A stretch of 64,000 nucleotides of DNA from Bolinopsis microptera (taxonomy: Eukaryota; Ctenophora; Tentaculata; Lobata; Bolinopsidae). The notes below the pieces were generated by a model. That model saw only the letters and a program-made list of their open reading frames with translations. It ran no database searches and was not told the DNA's origin. Of the stretch, positions 47,510 to 58,312 are shown in pieces (the stretch's first letter is position 1; each line of letters starts with the position of its first letter). A program made the translations under genes and the position numbers. The stretch is from the NCBI RefSeq assembly GCF_026151205.1, contig NC_087079.1, forward strand, positions 4,731,230 through 4,795,229. Direction: 5' to 3'.

Positions 47510-50500
47510 ATGGACGCCTATGGAAGTGAGTATTGTGATCCTTATGATTTTATACCACACTTTAAAATAATTATAGAAGTCGATTCTGGCGGTCTATTTT
47601 TTAGAAACGTGGTTCTGGGTTTGATTGCACAATAGTGAAAGCTGATTGGTTTATTGCTGTCACGTGTCAAAGTAGTATGCTTCTCCTCCTCGCCAGTATC
47701 TAAGTCTATAAAATACAGATATCTACTCTTTTGGTACAAAGGGGGTGCACGCATGGGACATGGTATTCTGTACTTCTTCATACTTTCACGAAAACTATGA
47801 TTATATACGTTTAAACTTTTCGGACCTTATTTGGGTGAACATTACGTGGACCCTGAGCCTTTCAGCGCTCACGTAATTTCCGAACAAATAAAGTCCAATA
47901 ATGTTAAAAGATTTGAGTTACAGTTATTATATTATGACGCAACAATCGATTAATCACTTTACAGTTTGGTCAATCATTAACTCAATGTTAAGTTTGTGCC
48001 ACCTCTTGAGGAGCTTTTTTAATTTGTCTCAGAAAATATGGCCATTTGAAATTCCAACTTTTTGAATCACCCTGTATAATAACATCTTTTTCAGTGAATA
48101 GGATATTGATTGTTAGCTGGTTCATTGCAGTGTTCTTAGCAAATATCACAGTCTTTGCAGTGCTCATGTACAAAGTTCAGTTTAAGAAAAAGGTAAGAAC
48201 AACATTATTATCCCATTTATAAGAAGACACCGCTTTTACTTCATAGGTTACGGTAACCAGGTTACGGTAAACTAGTTACGGTAACTGTGTTACAGTAACT
48301 ATAGGTTACATTAACTGTGTTACAACTTAACTAAAACCTTATAACACCTTCTTAATTTCTAAATTTCTTGTCAAATACCTGCTCAAACTCTCAAACAATC
48401 TAGATTAAACCTCGTAACATTTCAGTCGAGGTGCTTGGTGCTTCTCTCCTCACTTTACTACATGATTTACTCGCTCGCAATAGCCGTCTTCTCCTTTACA
48501 ACAGGCGCACAGTCTTTTCAAGATGTCTACTGTTCTGCCTTCATGGGGTCTCTCTGTCTTTCTATTATTTTGGGGAATGTCTTCTGCGTGGTGAGCCAGT
48601 TTATTATGATTGTGTAATGATTTTGATGATATAGCTTAACCCTTTATTATTTATAATCATTTAGCTGTTTATACGTTTATAGCATCTCACGAAATTGATA
48701 TCAAGAAAAACGTAATATTCATGAATATTGAATGAAAATAAGCTGTTGCTTATTGATTTATAAGTTGACTTTATAAATTCTTTGAATCGTGTCTTATTGA
48801 AATAAATTTAAAACTAATTAATGCACATGTTCAGTTAGGTGTGACGGTTGAAAGATTTGTATATATAGTTTACGCATTGCAGTACAAACGCATCATTAAT
48901 TCTACAAGGGTAAGTTATTGATGTTCTTTGCCTGGGGACCCCAGGCTATTATATTTATGTTCATAATCATAGAGATTAGGCGGAATGACAGGCTGAGCGC
49001 CGCCCAGTAATAATGTTGCCACATTATACTCTTGTTAAGATTCATTAAAATTAATGATCGTAGACTCATCCATTTTAGATTTATTCAGTTTCAACTCTCA
49101 AGTCACAGTGCATCGTCCCAAAGAAAACAGTTGAATAATTAAAATCTAGGCATCTTGAAGTTAAACTAAAAAATATTATCTGATATTTGCTTGTATTTGC
49201 TTTTAATTGGTCGGCCAAGTCCACCTTTTCTGAACTACATCACCTTTTTCAGATTATGGGATTCACAATAGTGATATTTCTGATAACTATGTGCTATATA
49301 GTGGCAGCAACAGTTGGTGCACTAAAATTTCAAAGAGTAACGTTCACTAAAAATAAAACAGTGATCTGCACTGTGGACGAAACATCAGTGACTACTCGGG
49401 TAATTATCTTGTAGATATTTAACAGTGCGAATTTAAAAATAGACCAGATGATACCAAACCACACTACTCAATACCTTCAAAAGTGAGAACTGTTCAGCGA
49501 AATAAAGAAAACCCTTGAAATTGATTTTAAAACTATCACTTAAAGTAAGAATATAACCGGAAGTATCCCCCAGATTGTATCCTACATATCACTGCTAGTC
49601 TACCTGATAGCCTTCTCCTTAGTACCTGCTTTGTGGCTCAGAATACACTTCCTCCGGAACAACATTAAGAAGATATGTTCCTTACAGAACAAGCATCAGA
49701 AGCAGCTTCAACTCAGACACGAGAGGTTAAAAGCAGAAAGCCAGTTTCAGCATAAAGCGACAATGTCCCCGCGGGCCATGTTAGCCAGCAAAGTGTAAGA
49801 ATATTAAATACTTAGTTCTTTTGAAGTTTAGAGTTATTTAGAGTGTTCAACAAAATCTTTTTAATATTCTTTAAGCACTCTGCACAAAAAACAATTCGTG
49901 ACAAAAACCTTCCAGGGGACTCGGTAGGCTGAAGAATGGCATAGATTATCAAAAATCTCCGGACATCCAGCGGTGCGATAAAACCCCCGCTCCTAGGAGA
50001 TCTGGAAGAACTGCTTCGAAAGTAAAAAGACCAAAAACAGGCTCCCAAGCTTCCTTTTTGTCATCCACTAAATCCTCTAAGCACACTATCAAGATATTTC
50101 TTGTGTCTTTTGTTGTATTAAAGATTCAATATGTGTGCTTTTTCCCTCCCTTTATAAAGGTACTACGTTATTTTTATTATTAATTAATTAACTTAATTTT
50201 TATCTTTACTCATTCATTTTCCTTTGGTATAATCTATTTTAGTTTATAATGATTATTGATTAACTTATTGCTATTACTTATAAATTAAGTTAAGAAGTAA
50301 TTAAAAGTTATTTGCTTGCTGTGATAAGCAAATTGACGGTAGATCTGTTTCAAGACATACTTTTTATTGAGCTTAATTAAACATTTTTATTGCTTACCAA
50401 TATTAAATTTCTATTGATAATAACATAATCTTATTAATCTCTTTAATTTTTCAGATAATTGCGGATAGTGATAACCTCCCACTAGTAATGATCGTGAGCT

Positions 50501-50631
50501 TCGCTGATGCTTTGTTTGGATGTTTAATACTGGTGGCAGCCGATGTGGAACTAAAGCAGATATTTTTCAAATTTATCAGAATTCTTTGCATTGAGAAACG
50601 GTCAGGCGGTCTTATGCGCGGTAGTCGTTAA
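47510..50631 (+). CDS. Divergent rhodopsin-like seven-transmembrane receptor, eight exons
   Basis: Eight plus-strand exons join in phase: 47510-47525, 48095-48192, 48426-48590, 48883-48909, 49253-49399, 49574-49794, 49916-50159 and 50455-50631. All have GT and AG borders, most with good pyrimidine tracts, and give 364 residues. Seven hydrophobic helices are clear: WFIAVFLANITVFAV (TM1 with its Asn), YYMIYSLAIAVFSF (TM2), CSAFMGSLCLSIILGNVFCV (TM3 with the usual disulphide Cys), TIVIFLITMCYIVAATVG (TM4), SYISLLVYLIAFSLVPAL (TM5), KIFLVSFVVLKIQYVCFFPP (TM6) and VSFADALFGCLILVAA (TM7), then an amphipathic helix 8. A second loop Cys (TVICTVDE) completes the class A pair. The third intracellular loop is about 100 residues and very basic. 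DRY and NPxxY are not present in canonical form. A G-protein-coupled receptor is likely; the ligand is unknown. The very short N-terminus (MDAYG) rests on the first exon, which could be replaced by another. Confidence 0.82.
47816..47905. repeat. Pogo-like terminal relic in receptor intron 1
   Basis: TTTTCGGACCTTATTTGGGT at the left and ACAAATAAAGTCC at the right form a loose inverted pair resembling the ends of the element at 8745-9641, around a GCCTTTCAGCGCTCACGT centre. It lies inside the first intron of the receptor gene. Too decayed to show a target duplication. Confidence 0.5.
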
Positions 50632-51108
50632 ACTAATTAATAAAACTTGTAATAACATTTCAGATAATATGGGAATTCATGGGATCATGAACAATAAGAT
50701 CGATACAAAACTTTTTTAATATTCAGATACGAAAGGTTGAATGTTTTTATTTATTTTAATTTATTGATTTTTATAAAACTTGAGGCAATTCTGGAGAATT
50801 TGAACATTTGGCATTTTGACAATTGATGATTGACTTGATAAATGGGTTGTGAAGTTGAATAAATAAAACTCGCGTCGTTTGATTTTTATAAGCAGCAAAT
50901 GCTATAAGTAACAATATTTATATTGACGCATCCGACATCAAATAATTCACATATATATAATTCATTCAAATGCAAATTGCTAAATCATTAATGAGTACAC
51001 TGTACAGTCTATAACCTTTATAAAATACCGTTCCTTTCTATATACTAGTTACTCGATACAAATTTAAGGAAAGCATAAGTTTTGTCATTTCATGTGACTT
51101 TGTCTATG
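50632..51108. other. Intergenic space between the converging receptor and CAP genes
   Basis: The receptor (plus) and CAP-like gene (minus) converge here, with 477 bases between the stop codons. AATAAA occurs just after the receptor stop (about 50638) and again near 50859 (GAATAAATAAAAC), either of which could serve as polyadenylation signal. No further gene seen. Confidence 0.5.
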
Positions 51109-51891
51109 TTAAGCCTTATAAAGGCAAACAACGACAATCTTTGAGTTCCCAAAAGCTACTCCACATCCGACCTTTCTACCTTTAAAATATATTTCAATTG
51201 CCTTTTTGTGGGTTTCCCAGTAATCACTGCAAGCTTCCGTTTTCATTGCTGTGTCAGTGATCATATATATGACAGTAGCAACCTTCTGCTGCAACATCTC
51301 TACCAACAAACCGTTTTTCGACGTTGATCTCTTTGCTGATAAAGTGATAAGATCAGTATAATGATTATATTAAAAGATATCGCCCTTGTAATAAAAGGAG
51401 GTTCAGAGTGCCGGTAGAGCGCTGGTTGAGCGCCGGCAGAGCGCTGGTTGGGTGCCAATAGGGAGTTATAAATTACACACCATGCCACATGAACAGATCA
51501 TAGTACTGATAACCTTTTAACACGTTCGTTCAAAATCTCAATTGGTACGAAACAGATTTCTTGAATTGCACGTTCATAAAATTTATGACTTTATTGTTAA
51601 TTTGTGAATTCACCTCAAAGTCAAATCAATGTCGCACGTATGCTTATATTATTAAATCTACCTACCCAGAGAAGCAACAAACTGAGCAACTTCTTTCTTT
51701 GCCCTTTTCCTGGCTTGTTTCGCAAGCTCGTTGCCCCACAGCAAGCTGTAGTCACTCTCCACATGCTTTGTCTTCAGGCACCTGTCCTGGGTATCTGCAC
51801 AATATACTGAACAGCTGCTCTTGACTTCTTCCGTAGATAGAAAGATAATCAGGACTGAAATAAAAAAGGCTACATTTGTGATTCCATTCAT
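51109..51891 (-). CDS. Secreted CAP-superfamily-like protein, two exons
   Basis: Exon 1 (51666-51891) starts with an ATG and a signal peptide, MNGITNVAFFISVLIIFLS, followed by cysteines and then LLWGNELAKQARKRA, the L-W-x3-L-A-x2-A-x3-A helix of CAP domains. It ends at a donor (CTCTGG|GTAGGT) in phase 1. Exon 2 (51109-51335) follows an acceptor (CTTTATCAG), completes the codon and ends with KVGCGVAFGNSKIVVVCLYK, the CAP C-terminal GCG...VVCxY strand pair, before a TAA. The mature protein of about 150 residues total is the size of a bare CAP domain. The two histidines of the usual CAP cleft (in HS and HFTQ motifs) are not present, so the fold is probably kept while the metal-binding site is lost. 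A TATATAG motif near 51961-51967 may be the TATA box. Function unknown; CAP proteins are often extracellular defence, venom or reproductive proteins. Confidence 0.68.
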
Positions 51892-53173
51892 GTCTGATTA
51901 GTATTACAACATTTAATGAACTTTAAGAATGCTATTTTTAAGTGGGGCAGATTAAGTGTCTATATAGATTGCATTTAAATCATATTTCATGACAAACAAA
52001 GGACCAAGTACAACTACGAGATACAAAAAAAAGAAATTGAAATGGACCAATGTTAGATTTAGACATCTTTTAGATAATGGTGTAATCCTGAAGCGACTGT
52101 AAATCACAATGGGTCCAACACAGGCTCAATTGGAATTATTGTTGAAATATTGTAGAGTTAGCTAATCATATACCTACCAGTTATTAGAAAGGAATTTGAT
52201 GAACTGAATATCATTATCTCTGGAACTTTAAAATGGATAAGTCTAAAATAAGTATTAATCACAGACTGTAGTTAATCGCGGCATGTATGGAATTTGTATG
52301 CCTGTTTTCCGCGATAACCGTGCATAACTCTATAACTCTACAACTATAATTTGACCGCGATCATTTAATCCTGAGCCACGAATTAGCCGCAAATTTTTTT
52401 ATTCTTCTGCCGCGATTTTCTTTTGTCCTAGTTTCTAATAGTAATACATATCAAAATAAACTACATCAGTACTGCCAGTGCCACAAACTACTAAACTCTT
52501 ACGAAAAGATAAAAATGAAAAGATTCGTGGTAATTCAAAAAATATATCACCGGTTTAAAAGTATAATACTGTGTAATCGGGGTGGGTATTTGAAATCTTA
52601 TACCAATGTTCACTGTAGCGGAAGTTCTTCAGAGTATTTTTACGATCGTGTGCATGGTATTGGTAGCACAAGATAGTATAATCTAGCGGTAGCGGATCTG
52701 GACCCTACGGCCATGACCAGGGCACACAAAAACTACTCATAATACAATTTTACAAAACATTGCATGGGAAACATTCAAATTTAGACCACGTTTTGGAAAA
52801 TGGTAGCAAGATTACACTTATAGTGAGGCAAAAATTCGCCGGCCACTGTATTCGCCGGCCACTGTACTGGCCAGGAAAAACAAGGGATAGCCTGATAATC
52901 ATGAATTCTATGATTCAACCGATTATAATATACCGTTACAATAATGACTTTAATATATGACAAAATATGACCTAAATATTATACCAAGTTTGCACACAAA
53001 TATAGAAATAGCTGTGTTGCAGCCGAACTCATGATGGCTACATGTGTTGTACCTTACAGAAATAAACCACTCTGGTCCAATTTTATGCGATATTCCGAAC
53101 AAATTGGCTACTCTATACTATCGTTGATTGGGGTTTATTATCCGGCAGCATGATGTGGAGAAACAGTTTAAAG
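51892..53173. other. Unassigned stretch upstream of the CAP-like gene
   Basis: A small direct duplication (ATTCGCCGGCCACTGTA) occurs at 52832 and 52849. No exon assigned; the frame at 52760-52960 has no support. Confidence 0.45.
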
Positions 53174-53526
53174 CTCACAGTCACGTGATACTAGCTAGCA
53201 GAGACACGTGATACTAGCTAGCAGAGTCACGTGATACTAGCTAGCAGAGTCACGTGATACTAGCTAGCAGAGACACGTGATACTAGCTAGCAGAGTCACG
53301 TGATACTAGCTAGCAGAGTCACGTGATACTAGCTAGCAGAGTCACGTGATACTAGCTAGCAGAGTCACGTGATACTAGCTAGCAGAGTCACGTGATACTA
53401 GCTAGCAGAGTCACGTGATACTAGCTAGTCACGTGATACTAGCTAGCAGAGTCACGTGATACTAGCTAGTCACGTGATACTAGCTAGCAGAGTCACGTGA
53501 TACTAGCTAGTCACGTGACTAGCTAA
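53174..53526. repeat. 24-bp tandem array with CACGTG in each unit
   Basis: About 14 units of GTCACGTGATACTAGCTAGC followed by AGAG. Two variants occur: AGACACGTG instead of AGTCACGTG, and units shortened to 16 bp (ACTAGCTAGTCACGTGAT) near the right end. Every unit carries the palindromes CACGTG and CTAGCTAG. Not coding. Confidence 0.93.
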
Positions 53527-54529
53527 CAGAGTGGCGGAGTCGGGAGAGATAACAGTCAAATCATTCGACTAACCTGTGTTCCAAAGTTCCAAGAGTGGTA
53601 CGGCTAGCGAGGGGAGTGATGTAAACTGAATTCTAAAATAGCCTGATTGAAAACAAATTCCAAGATTTCCCCGTATGAGATGGCGTGATTTTGAACTTGG
53701 CAGTTTTGTCATGGTCAGCATGAGCAAGTATCTCTTACGCGGTTAGTTTCTATTTAGCTCTAGAGTTTGACCTGACTTTGGAGCTAGCCAGGGAAAATAA
53801 AACGATATCCTGATAATCATAAATGTTATGATTCAACCGATGTATATGACAAAATATGACCAAGTTTTCACGATGACCAATTTGGAATTTGAAGATTTCA
53901 CTATATTATGTGTAACCAACAATAAATTTGTAATCCATCGAGCCTTTAGCCGCGTTTGTCAATCACTACTCACAAAAACTTTTTCATCAGATTTGATGCA
54001 ACATTAAGCCAATCCCGATTTCAAGTTATTCACCTTAATGTTTGTATATTAAATTTAAAGTCATTATTGTAACGGTATATTAGAACCAGACAGACACATA
54101 GCTCACTCCACAAGTTGCTCCACATGCACATAGTTCTTACAGCTCAGAAAATTGTCAAGTGCAGACTATAAGATAGTAGATTTAGACGACCAAGCAGATC
54201 GCACATCTGAGAGCAAGCTTAGGATAATAGGATAACAAGAAGGTTTTAGCATATCTTTTGTTCTACAGGACTCTCATACCCGGCGTTTACACGACGTTTA
54301 CCTGCAGAGTGCAGTAACAATGCTATTGTTGTAGCTTTGTACTTGTAGATAAGAAGCAACTGAACAGGTGAAATATGTGCCAACAAGTCGAACACAATTT
54401 TCTCCTCAGCTGTTTTGCATATCATTTGTCATTGTCTCTGGCCTTTTGGAAGCTCATCACTCATGAAATGGACTACACTGTAGGCTGAATAGTTAAAGCC
54501 GAAAGTGAAATTGCGGTACACCTACTTTA
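53527..54529. other. Unassigned stretch
   Basis: A phrase at about 53800-53850 (CCTGATAATCATAAAT...ATGATTCAACCGAT) repeats one at about 52891-52925, showing a dispersed duplicate. No gene recognised. Confidence 0.4.
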
Positions 54530-54930
54530 TTACCGGGCGGCGCTCAGCCTAGCCTGTCATTCCGCAGAATATATTGTATATGTTTATGAACATAATAAAC
54601 TACTTTACAGTTCGACACGCACTCTAGTTCGCACTGTAGTTCCACGAACCCTAGAGTTCAACTTTATCAAATCAAAGTACGCTACCTCGACTTAAGTTCA
54701 ACACGTACTCGTCAAGTTCTACAAGAGAACTTGGACTGTCGAATTAAAGTGCGCTACCTTGACTCTATATATAGTTCGACACGTAATGAAGTTCGACAGG
54801 GATGATTTCCCTAACTACCTACAACCTGTAGGTAGGTAGGTAGGTAGATAGGTAGGTAGGTAGGTAGGTAGGTAAACCTGCAACCCCTTTTGATCGCGCG
54901 CCGGCGTGCACACTTCGCCTGCACGATCGA
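54530..54930. repeat. Cluster of dispersed repeats and a GTAG microsatellite
   Basis: 54530-54567 is an inverted copy of the GACAGGCTGAGCGC repeat found at 41547 and 48979. 54605-54800 carries AGTTCGACACG-type units like those at 9745-10095. 54828-54874 is a (GTAG)n run with one AGATAG interruption. No coding capacity. Confidence 0.65.
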
Positions 54931-54937
54931 AATTGCT

Positions 54938-55085
54938 CTATCCAGAGCCCTCGCGCTTGCAGTGGCGCGTTGTATCACGTCGTGACCCCCATCGTCGTTT
55001 CACTATCCCTGTAGAGTTTCTACGATACATGACAGGGGGAGCTGCGCACTCGTGCACGGCGGGTCATACAACGTATGACAAGGTC
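54938..55085. repeat. Dispersed repeat related to 42017 and to 56300-56390
   Basis: The left part (TATCCAGAGCCCTCGCGCTT) matches 42017-42050 and, inverted, 57511-57541. The right part (GTATCACGTCGTGACCCCCA, then GGGGGAGCTGCGCACTCGTGC, then TACAACGTATGACAA) matches 56306-56390 with indels. The 76-codon frame 54906-55136 is an artefact of this repeat. Confidence 0.65.
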
Positions 55086-55713
55086 ATATCACGTGATCAA
55101 AACAGTTTTCGCCAGTATTTCGGAATCAGCGTTTGAAAATACATTAATTGAAGTTAGTTCAACTGTCTCTTTTAAAACAATCTCGAAGATCGACTAGCTG
55201 TAGCAGTGATTTATCTTGATTGACGATGTCAATTCTTCGCAACTCGGCGCGGCCCGGCCCAGTAACGCATCGCGCTAAAATGATTTAGCACGCTATGGCA
55301 CCTGGGCAAATTCATTAATTATTTCAAAAAGGAATGACAAATTTGAATTGTGAAAACGCTCACACACTTTTAAAAACAGTATTACGAAAATTTTCAAAAT
55401 CAGAGGAAGTTTCTTTTTATCGTGCACTTCCTATAATTGGGTATTTACTATAATACTAGCATTACTATACGGATGATTTGACTTAAATTCAATTATTATT
55501 TAATAAATGGGGGATGCATGGAGCCTTCATGCTTCAGTTAGCAGCAGTTATAAGCAGCAGCAAATGGTATATAGTAGCAATTAGCAGCAATTGTCAATCA
55601 GCAGCAGTTTTTGCACTTTGGCCAACATGTGAAAAATAGTTATATCGCGTATTCACCTCAATTTGTCCTTTCTGAGAAGGATCCACTAAATATACTTCAT
55701 TACAATTTAAATA
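55086..55713. other. Unassigned stretch
   Basis: An AGCAGCAGTTA/AGCAGCAATT-rich patch lies at about 55539-55610. No gene seen. Confidence 0.45.
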
Positions 55714-55734
55714 TTGTCACTACGCGCGCAAGCG

Positions 55735-56305
55735 TTTTTTGCTAAATGTTCGACACGCACTTTGTATGTTTATAACTTACCTGCTTACCAGGCTACCAGG
55801 ACACGCGCCGAGTTGGACTCGTCGACGGACCTAATAAATATTATCTTTGGAACAAATATTTTACGAGTATCACCCGTTAACGTTAACACGCACTACGCGC
55901 AAAATTATTTAATTGTTATCAATGAGCACCCGCGGCTCCCGCGCGTTCATCAAAAATTTCAAACAGCCATAACTCAGCAAAATTGCGTTTGTTCTATGTT
56001 CTATGTTCTAGCTCACATTTTTTTTGCTAAATGTTCGACACGCACTTTGTATGTTTATAACTTACTTACTTACCAGGCTACCAGGACACGCGCCGAGTTG
56101 GACTCGTCGACGGACCTAATAAATATTATCTTTGGAACAAATATTTTACGAGTATCACCCGTTAACGTTAACACGCACTACGCGCAAAATTATTTAATTG
56201 TTATCAATGAGCACCCGCGGCTCCCGCGCGTTCATCAAAAATTTCAAACAGCCATAACTCAGCAAAATTGCGTTTGTTCTATGTTCTAGCTCACATTTTC
56301 ATTGT
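55735..56305. repeat. Two-copy 285-bp tandem duplication keeping one frame open
   Basis: The 285-bp unit beginning TTTTTTGCTAAATGTTCGAC appears at 55735 and again at 56020 with very few differences. Because 285 is a multiple of three, one plus-strand frame (55714-56289, 191 codons) stays open through both copies, each reading FFAKCSTRTLYVYNL and then RTRAELDSSTDLINIIFGTN. No family is recognised, the start is not an ATG, and a diverged fragment of the unit occurs near 25740, so this is treated as a repeat rather than a gene. Confidence 0.7.
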
Positions 56306-56560
56306 ATCACGTTGTGACACCCACGGTCGTCCTGACGATACAGGGGGAGCCGCGCACTCGTGCGCGGCGGGTTATACAACGTATGACAACATTTTCACAC
56401 CAAATAAAGTACAATAAGATCTTATTGCCGAAAAAATATTAACATAATTACTTTAAGGGCGTAAGAGTTATAGATTGTCAAATTTTAAAATTAAACGCGC
56501 ATCACAGGACACAGGAGCAAGCTAAAAGGAGCAAAGTGCAAAGAAACTGCCACAAACTGG

Positions 56561-57300
56561 CTGATTTATCCTTTGACATGTTTAAGTGTAGTTTGTCAAC
56601 GCGAAATTTTTTGCTTTGATACCGGACAACCCTCCGGTCGCCGGCTACAAATGTAGTTGGTCAAACTTACTGGTTGACTACTCGCCATCCAGGTGGTCAG
56701 ATATTTATATATGATGACCCTCCCGGCTCCACGGATGAACTCAACGAAGTAACGACGTAAGTACGTAAGTAGAGGCTATTACATGACAGGAAAAAGACGT
56801 GTTTTTTTTAACAAGTAATAATTGGACGCGTGTCTTTACTGCGCAACGCACGCCGCGCACAACTGCTACATACTGCTACAAACTGCTACAAACTGCTTCA
56901 AACTGGCACTAACTGCCACAAACTGCTACTAACTGCTGCAATCGCGCCCACGCATTCGCGCGCCTTTTCCAGCAATCAGCATGAGCAGTTAGTAGCAGTT
57001 TGTGGCAGTCAGTGCCAGTTTGTAGCAGTTAGTGCCAGTTTGTAGCAGTTTGTAGCAGTTGCGCGCTTTTTCCTGTCATGTAATAGCCTCTACTTATGTA
57101 CTTACGTCGTTACTTCGTTGAGTTCATCCGTGGAGCCGGAAGGGTCATCATATATATATCTGACCACCTGGATGGCGAGTAGTCAACCAGTGAGTTTGAC
57201 CAACTACATTTGTAGCCGGCGACCGGAGGGTTGTCCGGTATCAAAGCAAAAAATTTCGCGTTGACAAACTACACTTAAACATGACAAAGGATAAATCAGC
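56561..57300. repeat. 740-bp inverted repeat of a non-LTR retrotransposon 3' end
   Basis: Arms at 56561-56797 and 57069-57300 are inverse complements with only scattered differences. Each arm begins inside the last codons of a reverse-transcriptase ORF (FKCSLSTRNFLL followed by TGA) and continues into its 3' untranslated region (ACCGGACAACCCTCCGGTCG). The loop holds opposed ACTGCTACAAACTGCTAC microsatellites, which may be the retrotransposon tails, so two copies appear joined tail to tail. Confidence 0.78.
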
Positions 57301-57424
57301 CTTAGCTGTGTGAGGCACTTTGTTCCACAGCTTCAGTGCTTGAACTGCAAAAGGCCTGTCGTACAGTGACCGGTTGCGTAAGGAACTAGACTTTGACAAT
57401 GAGGGTATGACAGTTACATCACTT
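57241..57424 (-). pseudogene. Non-LTR retrotransposon reverse-transcriptase C-terminus, relic
   Basis: The minus strand reads LSKSSSLRNRSLYDRPFAVQ, then ALKLWNKVPHTAK and a short tail ending in FKCSLSTRNFLL and a stop. This is the standard end of a non-LTR reverse-transcriptase ORF, where an arginine/serine-rich segment is followed by a conserved (A/L)xxLWNxxP and a hydrophobic end. Everything upstream of the WN motif region is lost at about 57424, where another repeat begins. Confidence 0.72.
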
Positions 57425-57429
57425 CATGC

Positions 57430-57671
57430 CTAACGATGTGCTTTCGCGCTTTCCCACATTGCGGGCGCGCTTGTTTCACAAGTAAAGAAAACCGCCGGGA
57501 GGCGAGCGAGCGCCACTGCAAGCGCAAGGGCTCTGGATAGAGTAACTACATCACCGTGTCTTGGGGTCACTTTGAACTTGATATCAGTTTGGTACCTCTA
57601 CTATAACATTTCGAGAAGAAAGCGGTGCGCGCTACTTCGAATAAATTTAGACGAGTAACATCCGTCAAGGA
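57430..57671. repeat. Mosaic of dispersed repeats shared with the large foldback
   Basis: GCGGGCGCGCTTGTTTCACA at 57461 and CACTGCAAGCGCAAGGGCTC near 57513 are inverted copies of pieces at 42017-42090. GAGAAGAAAGCGGTGCGCGC at 57612 is a direct copy of 41278-41337. The order and orientation differ from those in the foldback spacer. No gene here. Confidence 0.65.
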
Positions 57672-58183
57672 ATTATATAGATTTCATAAATCCATTGTGA
57701 CATTATGTGTATACTGTTTGAAAAAATTTTATTTAAAAAAATTACATATATTCAACATCTTAGCTCACCCAGCTCTATGGATCTGGACCCGACCCCTCAT
57801 TGTTTCTGCGATCACTCTCGTGACAATGCGATCTTAAGGGAGACTGTTCTTGCATTCATGAGTTACTAGCTAACATTTTTATAATTTTGGTTGAAATCCT
57901 TTTCATATCACACTTTCAGGTGGATTCTGCAGAAATGTTAAAAGGCTAGTTTAATGCCAGGAATCAGCCATTTGAAATCTGAGCCCTTGATTCAAAGTCC
58001 TTCTTACCCGATCCTATTAAAAATGTTGCAATCATGATGTTAATTACTATAATTACTACTAAGCCGTTTTTTGTTTTTGTTTTGTGTATTCAATAGAGTA
58101 ATTATCACAGCGGTGTGCACGAAATTGTTAATTGCAAACAAGTTTAATATCTTAAATCAATTTGGATATTCTTCTCTTTTCAG
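57672..58183. other. Unassigned stretch
   Basis: An acceptor-like CACTTTCAG at 57912-57920 is followed by a short open segment, GTGGATTCTGCAGAAATG, that soon stops. Nothing else seen. Confidence 0.4.
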
Positions 58184-58312
58184 CCTCATGACCGAATTAG
58201 TGTAGTAGTGCTTGGAAAACGAAATTGTTGCAAGCACGTAATGTTACGCTTACTCAGTTGTCGAATCTTTCTTCCCAACATCCCCTTCAAACGGTGACAG
58301 AATATTTGAAAT
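58184..58312 (+). pseudogene. Decayed duplicate of the start of the MACPF exon
   Basis: After an intact acceptor (CTTCTCTTTTCAG) this stretch aligns without gaps over about 40 codons to the start of the exon at 58941. It keeps the CLENE and CYAYSV words but has three stops where the live copy has Gln, Gln and Ile. Similarity ends near 58312. It is a tandem partial duplicate about 760 bases upstream that has lost its coding ability. Confidence 0.82.

Noticed and set aside
49812..50048. 78-codon minus-strand frame
   Set aside because: Antisense shadow of the seventh exon of the receptor gene.
53174..53526. CRISPR-like regular repeats
   Set aside because: Units are contiguous without unique spacers and the genome is eukaryotic; this is a minisatellite.
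54906..55136. 76-codon plus-strand frame
   Set aside because: Lies wholly in a dispersed repeat with copies at 42.0 and 56.3 kb.
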